Shown one piece after another: positions 54,233 to 61,768 of a DNA stretch of 64,000 nucleotides. This DNA is from Variovorax sp. ZS18.2.2 (lineage in GTDB: Bacteria; Pseudomonadota; Gammaproteobacteria; Burkholderiales; Burkholderiaceae_C), in the NCBI RefSeq assembly GCF_024701975.1, contig NZ_JANLNM010000001.1:1612001-1676000 (forward strand). Reading direction: 5' to 3'. How positions within the stretch are numbered: the stretch's first letter is position 1; every line of letters starts with the position of its first letter. The translations under genes were made by a program, and so were the position numbers. The notes under the pieces were generated by a model. It worked only from the letters and a program-made list of their open reading frames with translations. It searched no databases and was not told where the DNA came from.

Positions 54233-54874
54233 TCAGGGCGTCCCGAGCACCATCGTCCAGTAGTACGGATAGGCATTGCCTGAGCCGCCGCGCACGCATG
54301 CCAGCGCGACGTGCTTGTAGTTCGCGCCCATCAGGTTGCGGCAGTGGCCTTCGCTGCCCTGCCACGAGTTCATGGCCGAGGCGACGCTGGTCTGCCCGGC
54401 CGCGATGTTCTCGCCGACGCCCGACCACTTGTAGCCCGCGTCGGTGGCGCGGGTGCCCACCGTGCTGCCGTCCGAACCGGTGTGATCGAAGAAGTTCTTC
54501 GCGACCATGTCGCGCGAATGGCGTGCCGCGGCCGTGTCGAGCTGCGCGTTCCATGCGATGGGCGCGGCGGCCGGGTACTGCGTGGCGCCGCAGGTGCGCG
54601 GCTCGCTGCGGAACTGGTTGACGCGGGTGATCGTGTCCTGCACGAAGTCCGGCAGGCTGCAGCTTTCCAGTGCGGTGGGGCCGGGTGCAGGCGCGGGTGC
54701 CGGTGCAGGATCTGGAGCCGGCGCAGGTGCGGGAGCGGGCGCGGCTGCAGGCGGAACGCCCAACCCGAGCGGCAGCGCACCACCACCGCCGCCGCCACCT
54801 CCTCCCCCACCGCACGATGCAAGCAACAGGGTCGCGAGGGTGCCGATGGCGGCGGTCTGGAATTTCGAGCGCAT
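54233..54874 (-). CDS. CAP-domain (SCP/PR-1-like) lipoprotein
   Basis: A 213-residue exported lipoprotein. Lipobox LLASC (Cys21) is followed by eleven glycines and a Pro/Ala linker (APAPAPAPDPAPAPAPAPGP). The CAP domain holds WNAQLDTAAARHSRDMVAKNFFDHTGSDGSTVGTRATDAGY, with the conserved His/Glu set completed by GVGENIAAGQ, NSWQGSEGHCRNLMGANYKHVALACVRG and a final YYWTMVLGTP. This is the YkwD-like bacterial group; function is not settled, with roles proposed at the envelope. A stand-alone minus-strand gene facing the exported protein at 53692. Confidence 0.9.
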   Translation of the reverse strand: MRSKFQTAAIGTLATLLLASCGGGGGGGGGGGALPLGLGVPPAAAPAPAPAPAPDPAPAPAPAPGPTALESCSLPDFVQDTITRVNQFRSEPRTCGATQYPAAAPIAWNAQLDTAAARHSRDMVAKNFFDHTGSDGSTVGTRATDAGYKWSGVGENIAAGQTSVASAMNSWQGSEGHCRNLMGANYKHVALACVRGGSGNAYPYYWTMVLGTP

Positions 54875-54926
54875 GGTTTCTGGGGGTCCTTGTAAAAGAG
54901 AAAAAGCAAAAAAGAAAGGCGATGGT

Positions 54927-55280
54927 TCAGGCCCGGCGCATCGCCTTGAAGCGATAGCGCCGGAACCCATTCTTCTGCATGAAGCTGATGGGCTCCCAGC
55001 CGCGCGCCAGTGCACGGTCGGTGATCTGCGCCATCTGCACGCCGAGGTAGTCCTGCAGCTTGTCGGACACCGAAAGCTCGAACTCCCGCAGCCCGCGGTC
55101 CAGCGCGTCGATGGCGGCGATGGCGCCCTCGACGCTGGAGAAGGGGTGCATGGGCGTCAGGTCCGCACCGCGAACGTGAGAGGAGGTTTTCCTGCCGCCA
55201 TCGGACGGAAAGGACACGCGCGTGCCGCCTTCCTCCCCGTTCAGGCCCTTCATCCCCTTCATGCCGCTCGCGCCGTTCAT
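54927..55280 (-). CDS. Hypothetical protein coupled to the DUF1501 gene
   Basis: A 117-residue protein. The N-terminus is Gly/Met/Lys-rich (MNGASGMKGMKGLNGEEGG); the rest is a compact helical region (VEGAIAAIDALDRGLREFELSVSDKLQDYLGVQMAQITDRALARGWEPISFMQKNGFRRYRFKAMRRA). No signal peptide. The ATG at 55280 overlaps the DUF1501 stop (ATGA), so it is translationally coupled to it. I do not recognise the family; a cytoplasmic partner or chaperone for the exported pair is possible but unproven. Confidence 0.65.
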   Translation of the reverse strand: MNGASGMKGMKGLNGEEGGTRVSFPSDGGRKTSSHVRGADLTPMHPFSSVEGAIAAIDALDRGLREFELSVSDKLQDYLGVQMAQITDRALARGWEPISFMQKNGFRRYRFKAMRRA

Positions 55281-56752
55281 CCCATGAACCCCACGTTGCG
55301 CGGATACGCGATGCCGCTCGGCGCCGTCATGCCGAAGTTCTTGAGGTTCGGCAGGATGCCGTCAAGCTGGTCGTCCGGCACGCCGAACCAGCGCGCCAGC
55401 GTGCCCGCGTACTGGTCGACCGAGGTGGTGGGCAGCAATCGGCCCTGCCCCACGTGCCACTGGTCGATGTCGGAGGCGGTGTTGGTGATGCTCACCGGCG
55501 GCGCCGTGCCGTACAGCGCCTTGCCCTTCACCGCGCCGCCGACCACGAAGTGGTGGCCGCCCCAGCCGTGGTCGGAGCCATTGCTGTTGCTCGAGAGCGT
55601 GCGGCCGAAATCGGACGCGGTGAAGGCCGTGACCTTGTCGGCCACGCCGAGCACGCCCATCTGGTTGTGGAACGCGACCAGCGCATCGGACAGCCCCTTC
55701 ATCAGCCCGGGCTGGCGCGCGATCAGGTCGTCGTGCAGGTCGAAGCCGCCCATCGAGACGAAGAACACCTGGCGCTTGACGCCCAGCGCGTCGCGCCCGC
55801 GGATCAGGCGCGCCACCATCTTGAGCTGGTCGGCCAGGTAGTTCTGCGGCGGGAAGGTGCCGGTCGCGAAATCCGACTGGATCGCCTCGGTGATCTTTCC
55901 CTCGGCCGTGACCGCGCGCCGGATGACCTTGGTGTATTCGTTCTCCAGCGTGTGGCCGCTCTCGCGCTGCGCGATCTGCTGCATGGCCGCCTTCACCGTC
56001 GACGAACCGAACAGGTTGCCGCCGGTGCCGCTTACCGCGCCGATGCGCACCGCGCCGCCCGTTCCCACCTGGTACTGCAGCGCCTGGTCGCCCGAGAGGA
56101 ACACCGCATTGCCCGAGACCGACATGCAGGTGAAGAGCGAGCCCGCGTTCGGCCCGAGCGCCAGGTCGCCCAGATTGCCGCCCCAGCCGACGGTCGAGCC
56201 TTCGGGCGAGGACGACTGCCACACCGACTGCTGGTCGTTGTGCGAGAAGAGCTTGGGCGGAATCGGGAAGTCGCGGCGGTTGCTGCTGTTGTATTGCGCG
56301 CGCGTCAGCGGCTTGATGAGCGGGCCGACGTTCAGCTGCACCGCCACCTTGCCCTGGTTGTTGAAGAGGTCGGCCAGCCCCGTCATCGACGGATGCAGCG
56401 CGTACGCGCGCCCGCCGGGGAGCGCCTGCGTCGGCTTGAGTTCGGTTGCGGCGAGCGCGGCGCGCGCGATGGCAATGCCGCCGCCCGCCTCGCCATTGCC
56501 GCCGCGGATCAGGCTGTACTGGCCGTAGCTGTCGGCGTCGTAGGTGACGACGGTGTTCGCATAGTCGTTGCCGCCGAAGAGAAACACGCACACCAGCGCG
56601 CGGTAGTCGTCGCCGGGTGCGGCCTGCGCGGCGGCCTCGCCCATGGCGGCGAGATTGAGCGCGAACGGCAGCGCGGTGCCGGCCATCGCGAGCTGGCCGG
56701 TGCGGCGGAGGAACGCGCGGCGGGTGTGCCGCGCGGGATCGATCAGGTACAT
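55277..56752 (-). CDS. DUF1501 protein, Tat-exported, putative sulfatase-like fold
   Basis: A 491-residue exported protein. A twin-arginine signal (RRAFLRRTGQLAMAGTALPFALNLAA) is near the N-terminus, starting from ATG 56752 (MYLIDPARHT). DUF1501 hallmarks follow: VCVFLFGGNDYANTVV, LHPSMTGLADLFNNQGKVAVQLNVGPLI, QVFFVSMGGFDLHDDL (His/Asp metal-type site), TASDFGRTLSSNSNGSDHGWGGHHFVVGG and DQYAGTLARWFGVP. The D-HGWGGHH region resembles an alkaline-phosphatase-superfamily metal site. The DUF1800 gene immediately upstream is its usual genomic partner. Enzyme activity has not been defined for the family. Confidence 0.92.
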   Translation of the reverse strand: MYLIDPARHTRRAFLRRTGQLAMAGTALPFALNLAAMGEAAAQAAPGDDYRALVCVFLFGGNDYANTVVTYDADSYGQYSLIRGGNGEAGGGIAIARAALAATELKPTQALPGGRAYALHPSMTGLADLFNNQGKVAVQLNVGPLIKPLTRAQYNSSNRRDFPIPPKLFSHNDQQSVWQSSSPEGSTVGWGGNLGDLALGPNAGSLFTCMSVSGNAVFLSGDQALQYQVGTGGAVRIGAVSGTGGNLFGSSTVKAAMQQIAQRESGHTLENEYTKVIRRAVTAEGKITEAIQSDFATGTFPPQNYLADQLKMVARLIRGRDALGVKRQVFFVSMGGFDLHDDLIARQPGLMKGLSDALVAFHNQMGVLGVADKVTAFTASDFGRTLSSNSNGSDHGWGGHHFVVGGAVKGKALYGTAPPVSITNTASDIDQWHVGQGRLLPTTSVDQYAGTLARWFGVPDDQLDGILPNLKNFGMTAPSGIAYPRNVGFMG

Positions 56753-56768
56753 GAAAGACGCTCTCGCT

Positions 56769-58589
56769 TTATTTCTGGACAAGGTATTCGGGCGAACCCA
56801 TCACCAGGAGGACGGCGGCGCAGATGCGATTGAGCTTCGCGCCGTCGCTGCTCGCCGCCGTGAGGTTGGGCGTGGCGAGCGCGGTGGTGATGAGGGTGAC
56901 GGTCGAGGCCGTCAGCTGGTTGCCGGTCAGCACCAGGTTGAGCCGCCGCACCAGCGCAGCGGGGTCGAGCACCAGCGCCTTCTCGGCCGCGTAGCTCGCC
57001 AGCACGTCCTTGCTGTTGAAGCCGTTGGGCAGCACGCTCTGCATGAAGTTGAGGTAGCCGCCCACGCTGCTTTCGTTGACCAGCTGGAACTCGGGCGCGA
57101 CCAGCTTGTTGCCGGCGATGGCCGTCGACGGCGGCACGTAGCCGGGCCGGAAGAAGTTGAAGACCGAGGGCGAGCGCAGCGGGCTCTGGCCGAGGCCGAA
57201 GCTCGCGTCCGAGAGGATGCCGATCTTCCAGGCGTCGGTGGCCGAGGCGATGCCGCAGGTGCGGCCCCATTGCACGAAGCGCAGCATCGGCTCGCGCAGG
57301 CGCCCGAAGTTCGGGTCCGAGAGGCCGCCCGGGCCGCGCGCCTCGTCGTCGAACAGGATGGCCGCGAACACGCTCTTCATGTCGCCGCGCACGCCGCCGC
57401 CGTTGTTGGCGAAGACGCCGGCCACGCGCTTCACGTACGCCGGGCTCGGGTTGCTGGTCACCAGCCGCTGGATCAGCTGCTTGCCGATGAAGGGGCCGGT
57501 GTTCGGGTGGTTGAAGAGCGCATCGAGCGCGATCTTCAGCGCCGCCGGGCCGGGCGTGCCGCCGGGCACGCTGGTGCCGAGGAACTTCGCCTCCAGCATG
57601 GAGTGGTTCGCGGCCAGGTAGGCCATGGGGCGCGTGGTCCAGTCCTTGGTGTCGAAGGCGCCGCCGCCGTTGGGCGGCCTGAAACCCTCGCGCTCCCCGG
57701 CGCGGATGTCGAGCACGTAGCCGGTGAAGACGCGCGCGAGGTTCGTCACATCGTCCTGCGTGTAGGTGTCCAGCGGCTGGCCGTCGGCGCCGGTCTTCAC
57801 CGTGCCGTCGGCATTGAGCTGCGACAGGCCGATGGTCATGAGCTGCATGACTTCGCGCGCGTAGTTCTCGTCGGGCTGCCGGCCCCGGCCGTCTTCCTTG
57901 CGGTTGTCGCGGGTGTTCAGGTAGAAGCCCATCGCCGGGTTGAGCGTCACGTCTTCCAGCAGCGTGCGGAAGTTGCCGGTGACGCCCGCGACCAGCGTGT
58001 CGAAGTACTGGGCCATCATGGCGTGGGGCCAGTTCGAGCCGATCTCGTTGGCCGAGACCACGAAGATCTCGCTGAGCGCGAGTGCCATGCGCTTGCGCAC
58101 CGGATCGGCCGACGCCATCAGCTGGCGCCAGATGGCGGCGTCGATCTCGGCGGTGTCCCAGGGCTTGCTGTCGATCCACTCCCAGGCCGATTGCGCACGC
58201 GGCGCGCCGAACTGCTCGCTGAGCCAGGGCAGGTAGCCCTTGTTGCGCACGTCGGCAATCTCCGCGTCCGAGGCCGAGAACTGCGCCTGCAGCAGGAAGC
58301 GTGCGGCTTCGTCGTCGGTCTTGGCCTGCGTGTAGCGGTAGGGGCCCGCGTCCGGTTCCGCGCCGGGGCCCGGTGCAGGCAAGCCGCCGATGCCGCCGCC
58401 GAATCCGCCCCCTCCGCTTCCGCCGCCACCTCCACCGCAGGCCGCGAGTGCGGCCGCGATGGAGAACGTCGCCAGGGCCTTCAAGGGCCTGGACGACGCT
58501 TCGGTCTCGGCTGTGTCTGTTGCCGGCGTATCGACATACGCCAAATCGTCGGCCACGCTCGCGCAGCCGGCTTCTATCGGTTCCACCAT
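56769..58589 (-). CDS. DUF1800 lipoprotein
   Basis: A 606-residue exported protein. Signal/lipobox ALAAC (Cys51) is preceded by an unusually long N-terminal region (MVEPIEAGCASVADDLAYVDTPATDTAETEASSRP), and followed by a Gly-rich run (GGGGGGSGGGGFGGGIGG). The DUF1800 body shows AARFLLQAQFSASDAEI, RKRMALALSEIFVVS, NFRTLLEDVTLNPAMGFYLNTRDN, ENYAREVMQLMTIGL and RSPSVFNFFRPGYVPP. The start at ATG 58589 is long for a lipoprotein; an internal start nearer the hydrophobic stretch is possible. It is 16 bases upstream of DUF1501. The function of the pair is unknown. Confidence 0.9.
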   Translation of the reverse strand: MVEPIEAGCASVADDLAYVDTPATDTAETEASSRPLKALATFSIAAALAACGGGGGGSGGGGFGGGIGGLPAPGPGAEPDAGPYRYTQAKTDDEAARFLLQAQFSASDAEIADVRNKGYLPWLSEQFGAPRAQSAWEWIDSKPWDTAEIDAAIWRQLMASADPVRKRMALALSEIFVVSANEIGSNWPHAMMAQYFDTLVAGVTGNFRTLLEDVTLNPAMGFYLNTRDNRKEDGRGRQPDENYAREVMQLMTIGLSQLNADGTVKTGADGQPLDTYTQDDVTNLARVFTGYVLDIRAGEREGFRPPNGGGAFDTKDWTTRPMAYLAANHSMLEAKFLGTSVPGGTPGPAALKIALDALFNHPNTGPFIGKQLIQRLVTSNPSPAYVKRVAGVFANNGGGVRGDMKSVFAAILFDDEARGPGGLSDPNFGRLREPMLRFVQWGRTCGIASATDAWKIGILSDASFGLGQSPLRSPSVFNFFRPGYVPPSTAIAGNKLVAPEFQLVNESSVGGYLNFMQSVLPNGFNSKDVLASYAAEKALVLDPAALVRRLNLVLTGNQLTASTVTLITTALATPNLTAASSDGAKLNRICAAVLLVMGSPEYLVQK

Positions 58590-58700
58590 GTTTCCTCGCT
58601 CCTGCGGCGTTCCTGCGCCGGTAGCGATTCAAGGCAAGTGCCGTGCCCTGCGGATTTCGGTGGTGAGAACCTTTGACGACGGGGTCGTCAATCCAATAAT

Positions 58701-58727
58701 TGTGACTTTATGTGACTTTTTCGTCAC
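58701..58727. promoter_or_regulatory. Direct and inverted GTGAC repeats upstream of the DUF1800 operon
   Basis: TGTGACTTT occurs twice in tandem (58701-58709, 58711-58719), and GTGAC (58712-58716) faces GTCAC (58723-58727) around six bases. They lie about 115 bases upstream of the DUF1800 start. On the minus strand TTCACA and CATAAA about 16 bases apart could be a promoter. The GTGAC half-sites suggest a regulator site; none is identified. Confidence 0.35.
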
Positions 58728-58798
58728 TTGTGAAACAAAATTGGCAACTCCAGAGGCCCGATCGGGCAGGTCTTAAGTTAACGCGGCGTGCGAGAACT

Positions 58799-59149
58799 TC
58801 AGTCTTGCTCGTCTTCCCATTCGTAGCCGTTCGGCGGGCGATACGGATAACCGGGGCCGTAGTAGATGCGTCCGGGCGGCGGGCTGTAGATGGGCGCCGG
58901 GCGGTAATACACCGGCGGCGGCCGGTAGTAGACGGGTGGCGCGGGCTGGTAGTAGATCGGCGCCGGGTAGTAAACCGGCGGCGGCACGTAGTACGGCGCG
59001 GGATAACCGCCGCCCACATACCCGGGCGTGCCGATCTGCACAGACCAGTGGCCGCGCGCATTGGCGGCACCCGCGGCGAGCAACGCGCCGGCCGCGATCG
59101 CGCCGAGGGTTGCCCATTTGAAAACAGAAGAATGTTGTTTGAAGTTCAC
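58799..59149 (-). CDS. Exported Tyr/Pro-rich repeat protein
   Basis: A 116-residue secreted protein. The signal peptide (FKWATLGAIAAGALLAAGAANA) is followed by WSVQIGTPGYVGGG and then a low-complexity tract of about 60 residues made of repeated YYxPPP and PAPIYY units (residues about 48-100), ending YEWEDEQD. GTG 59149 is chosen for the GGAG at proper spacing; the frame continues upstream into the cyclase gene region. Such Pro/Tyr tracts occur in envelope or surface proteins; no function is known. It lies 75 bases after the cyclase-FHA gene. Confidence 0.75.
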   Translation of the reverse strand: MNFKQHSSVFKWATLGAIAAGALLAAGAANARGHWSVQIGTPGYVGGGYPAPYYVPPPVYYPAPIYYQPAPPVYYRPPPVYYRPAPIYSPPPGRIYYGPGYPYRPPNGYEWEDEQD

Positions 59150-59223
59150 AGCGGCTCCAGGGCCAAGGGCGAACAGCGCCCGGTTCACAAGCAACGCCCG
59201 ACGCAACCCGCCGGTGCACCTTC

Positions 59224-60171
59224 TCAAGGACTCACCTCGCGGCGCGACAGCATCACCTCGCCGCCGGTCGTGTTGAAGGCAATGGTCGGGGCGCTGAAAT
59301 CGCTCAGCGGTGCGCCCAGGCCGATTTCGCCACGGCCGTGCAGCACGCATTCCTCGCGGCGCAAGGCGATCTCGGTGCTCGGCCCGCCATTGCCATGAAA
59401 GCGCACCCAGGTGCCATAGGTGCTGATGTCGATCAGCACGCAGCTGCCCTGCCGCATCTCGATGCGCGCATGCAGCCGCGAGACGCGCGGGTCGTTGACC
59501 ACGAACTGCGCGTCGTCCACGCGCCCCAGGTGAATCGGCAACTGCTCGCTGCTGAACATGGAGCGCACGTCGAGCCAGGACAGCTCGATCTGGCCGAACG
59601 ACGAGTCCGGCATCCTGAGCGGCGCCAACGCGGCCGGCACGGTGAGAAAGGTGGTCACGTCTTCCTGCCAGTCGATGCGGTGCACCACCGACATCTCGCT
59701 GCGGCCGCGGATATTGATGAGCCCAAGGTCGCGATGCTGGACGCTGCCTTCGCGCAGCTGCGAGATCACCGCATCGGTCACCCAGATCTGCCCGGGTCCG
59801 GCGAGGTCGCTCAGCCGCGATGCGAGGTTGACGGCATCGCCGAAGCAGTCGCCCTCCAGCTCGACCACTTCGCCGCTGGCCACGCCGATCTGCAGCGCCA
59901 TGCGCAGCGGCGCGGGCCAGACCTGCAGGCGTTTCTGGTGGTAGCGCTGCAGTTCGATCACCGCGTGCGTGGCGGCCGCGCCGCTCGAGAAGATGGCAAA
60001 GACGCCGTCGCCCAGCGACTTCACCACCCGGCCGCCGTGCGCCTGGCAAACGCCGCCGATCCACTGGGTCAGGCGCGTCACCGTCTCGGTGGCGCGCGCA
60101 TTCCCCATGGCCTCGAAGACCCTTGTGCTCCCTGTCAGGTCCGCGAAAACGACTGTGGCATTGACACCCAT
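59224..60171 (-). CDS. Class III adenylate/guanylate cyclase with C-terminal FHA domain
   Basis: A 315-residue cytoplasmic protein. Residues 1-180 are the cyclase domain, starting at once with NATVVFADLTGSTRVFEAMG (metal Asp11), then RVVKSLGDGVFAIF (second metal Asp55) and CFGDAVNLASRLSDLAGPGQIWVT. About 210-300 is an FHA domain with IHLGRVDDAQFVVNDPRVSRLHARIEM and STYGTWVRF, which binds phosphothreonine peptides. The substrate-selecting residues cannot be judged without alignment. Cyclase-FHA chains link nucleotide second messengers to Ser/Thr kinase signalling. Start at ATG 60171. Confidence 0.9.
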   Translation of the reverse strand: MGVNATVVFADLTGSTRVFEAMGNARATETVTRLTQWIGGVCQAHGGRVVKSLGDGVFAIFSSGAAATHAVIELQRYHQKRLQVWPAPLRMALQIGVASGEVVELEGDCFGDAVNLASRLSDLAGPGQIWVTDAVISQLREGSVQHRDLGLINIRGRSEMSVVHRIDWQEDVTTFLTVPAALAPLRMPDSSFGQIELSWLDVRSMFSSEQLPIHLGRVDDAQFVVNDPRVSRLHARIEMRQGSCVLIDISTYGTWVRFHGNGGPSTEIALRREECVLHGRGEIGLGAPLSDFSAPTIAFNTTGGEVMLSRREVSP

Positions 60172-60435
60172 ACTGTCTTGTACTCGGTAGCGATCGCTGG
60201 TTGATTATGGTCAGGAAGCCTTGCGGCCCCTTGCCCGTGTTTCGGTTGACATATGCCCAAACCCTGGCTCGCCGGACGATGTAGTACTTTTGATATCAAA
60301 TTTCAATAGTCGCTGGAAGTGATACGTAAAGCTTGTTGTTTGCAAACAAGAAACACTGTTTAACATCTTGTGTAATGCCGAACTCAAGCTTAAGGTAGCG
60401 GCCGTCCTGGCTTCCGGCAATACGCTATTCGTCAC

Positions 60436-60774
60436 ATGGTGCTCTTCCGCCGCATTTTTAGTCTGCTGAACGTGCCCAGTTTCGGATCCCGCCAGGCGAC
60501 TGAAAGCCAACTGGGGCGGATTCGCACGGCCATGCTGTCGGTGCTCCAGGTCCATGGCGGCCATTCGATCCAGCGCGTCAGCCAACGCGTGCGCTTTGCG
60601 GTCGACGTCGAAGCCCTCTGGTACCTGCGCCAGGACGTGATGACCGCCCTGAGCGCCATCGACGGCGAATCCGCCGCCCGCCGCCAGATGAAATCCATCA
60701 ACAGCATGTTCAAGGGCGGCCTGCCCGGCTCGATGGGTCCGCGCACCCATCAGCGTTTCACCAACAACGGCTGA
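60436..60774 (+). CDS. Small conserved hypothetical protein
   Basis: A 112-residue protein. It begins MVLFRRIFSLLNVPSFGSRQATESQLGRIRTAMLSVLQVHGG and has RVRFAVDVEALWYLRQDVMTALSAIDGESAARRQMKSINSMFKGGLPGSMGPRTHQRF. Mostly helical, basic, with no signal peptide or membrane segment. The type is familiar from Comamonadaceae genomes but has no named family that I recognise. Upstream (60172-60435) is a 264-base divergent gap that is AT-rich near 60290-60390 and probably holds its promoter. Confidence 0.65.
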   Translation: MVLFRRIFSLLNVPSFGSRQATESQLGRIRTAMLSVLQVHGGHSIQRVSQRVRFAVDVEALWYLRQDVMTALSAIDGESAARRQMKSINSMFKGGLPGSMGPRTHQRFTNNG

Positions 60775-60814
60775 AGGCGAAGCGGCTTTCGACGGCCGCC
60801 AGCCCGCCTGGCAT

Positions 60815-61768
60815 TCAGTGCGCGTGGTCATGGTCGTGTGAATGGGCATGCCGATGCCCCCACACGAGGAACACGTCGCGCCCTTCGGCCGCCATCGCCA
60901 CCTTCGCACCCACCGGCAGCAGCACCTTCGTCGGCACGTGGCCGAACGGCAGGCCCGTGAGCACCGGCACCTTCTTCAATGACGCGCGCAGCCGGTCGAC
61001 CACCGTATCGAACCCGAACCCGCGGTCGTAGCCCGGCACCTTGCGGATGCCGGTGAACTGGCCGAACACGATCGCCTTCTGCTTTGCCAGCACGCCAGCC
61101 ATCTTCAGCTGGTCGAGCATGCGTTCGATGCGGTAAGGGTGCTCGTTGGTGTCCTCGATGAAGAGGATGCCCTTGTCGACCGCCGGAAAGTACGGCGTGC
61201 CGAGCAGGCTGACGAGCACGCAGAGGTTGCCGCCCCAGAGCACGGCGTCTTCCACGGGCTTGAACTTCAATTCGGCATCACGCACCGGCATGCGCCAGCC
61301 GGTGCCTTCGCCCTGCCCGCTCAACAGGTCGTCGAAACAGGCTTCCATGATGTCGTCGGCACCGGCTTCGGCGCCGAAGTCTTCGCCGACCGCGGGGCCG
61401 GACCAGGTGACGGCACCGGTCTTGGCGACCAGCGCGTTCTGCAGCGCGGTGAAGTCGCTGCAGCCGACGAACTCGGTGCCGCGGTGGATCGCCTTGGCCA
61501 CGGCCTTGTACGGAATCTGGTCGAGGATGCGCGTGAGCCCGTAGCCGCCGCGCGCGATGAGCGCGATGTTCGCGCCGCTCGCGGCCGCGCGCGAAATGGC
61601 GGCAAGCCGCGTGGCATCGTCGCCCGCAAAACGCTGATGCACCGAGAGCGCATCGGGATCGACCTCGACCTCGTGGCCGAGGGCCTGGAGTCGTTTCACG
61701 CCGCGCCGGAATGCGGCCTTGTCGCGGATTGCGCTGGAGGGAGAGTAGATGTAGATGTGTTTGGTCAC
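60815..61768 (-). CDS. ldcA: LD-carboxypeptidase (muramoyltetrapeptide carboxypeptidase), S66 family
   Basis: A 317-residue enzyme that removes the terminal D-Ala from murein tetrapeptides during cell-wall recycling in the cytoplasm. The S66 triad is present: Ser104 (FVGCSDFTALQ), Glu205 (FIEDTNEHPYRIERML) and His277 (GLPFGHVPT); ARGGYG (72-77) is the family loop. It starts at GTG 61768, overlapping the TadA-fusion stop (GTGA), so the two are coupled. The C-terminus carries an unusual tail, HRHAHSHDHDHAH, which could bind Ni, Zn or Co. Confidence 0.93.
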   Translation of the reverse strand: MTKHIYIYSPSSAIRDKAAFRRGVKRLQALGHEVEVDPDALSVHQRFAGDDATRLAAISRAAASGANIALIARGGYGLTRILDQIPYKAVAKAIHRGTEFVGCSDFTALQNALVAKTGAVTWSGPAVGEDFGAEAGADDIMEACFDDLLSGQGEGTGWRMPVRDAELKFKPVEDAVLWGGNLCVLVSLLGTPYFPAVDKGILFIEDTNEHPYRIERMLDQLKMAGVLAKQKAIVFGQFTGIRKVPGYDRGFGFDTVVDRLRASLKKVPVLTGLPFGHVPTKVLLPVGAKVAMAAEGRDVFLVWGHRHAHSHDHDHAH

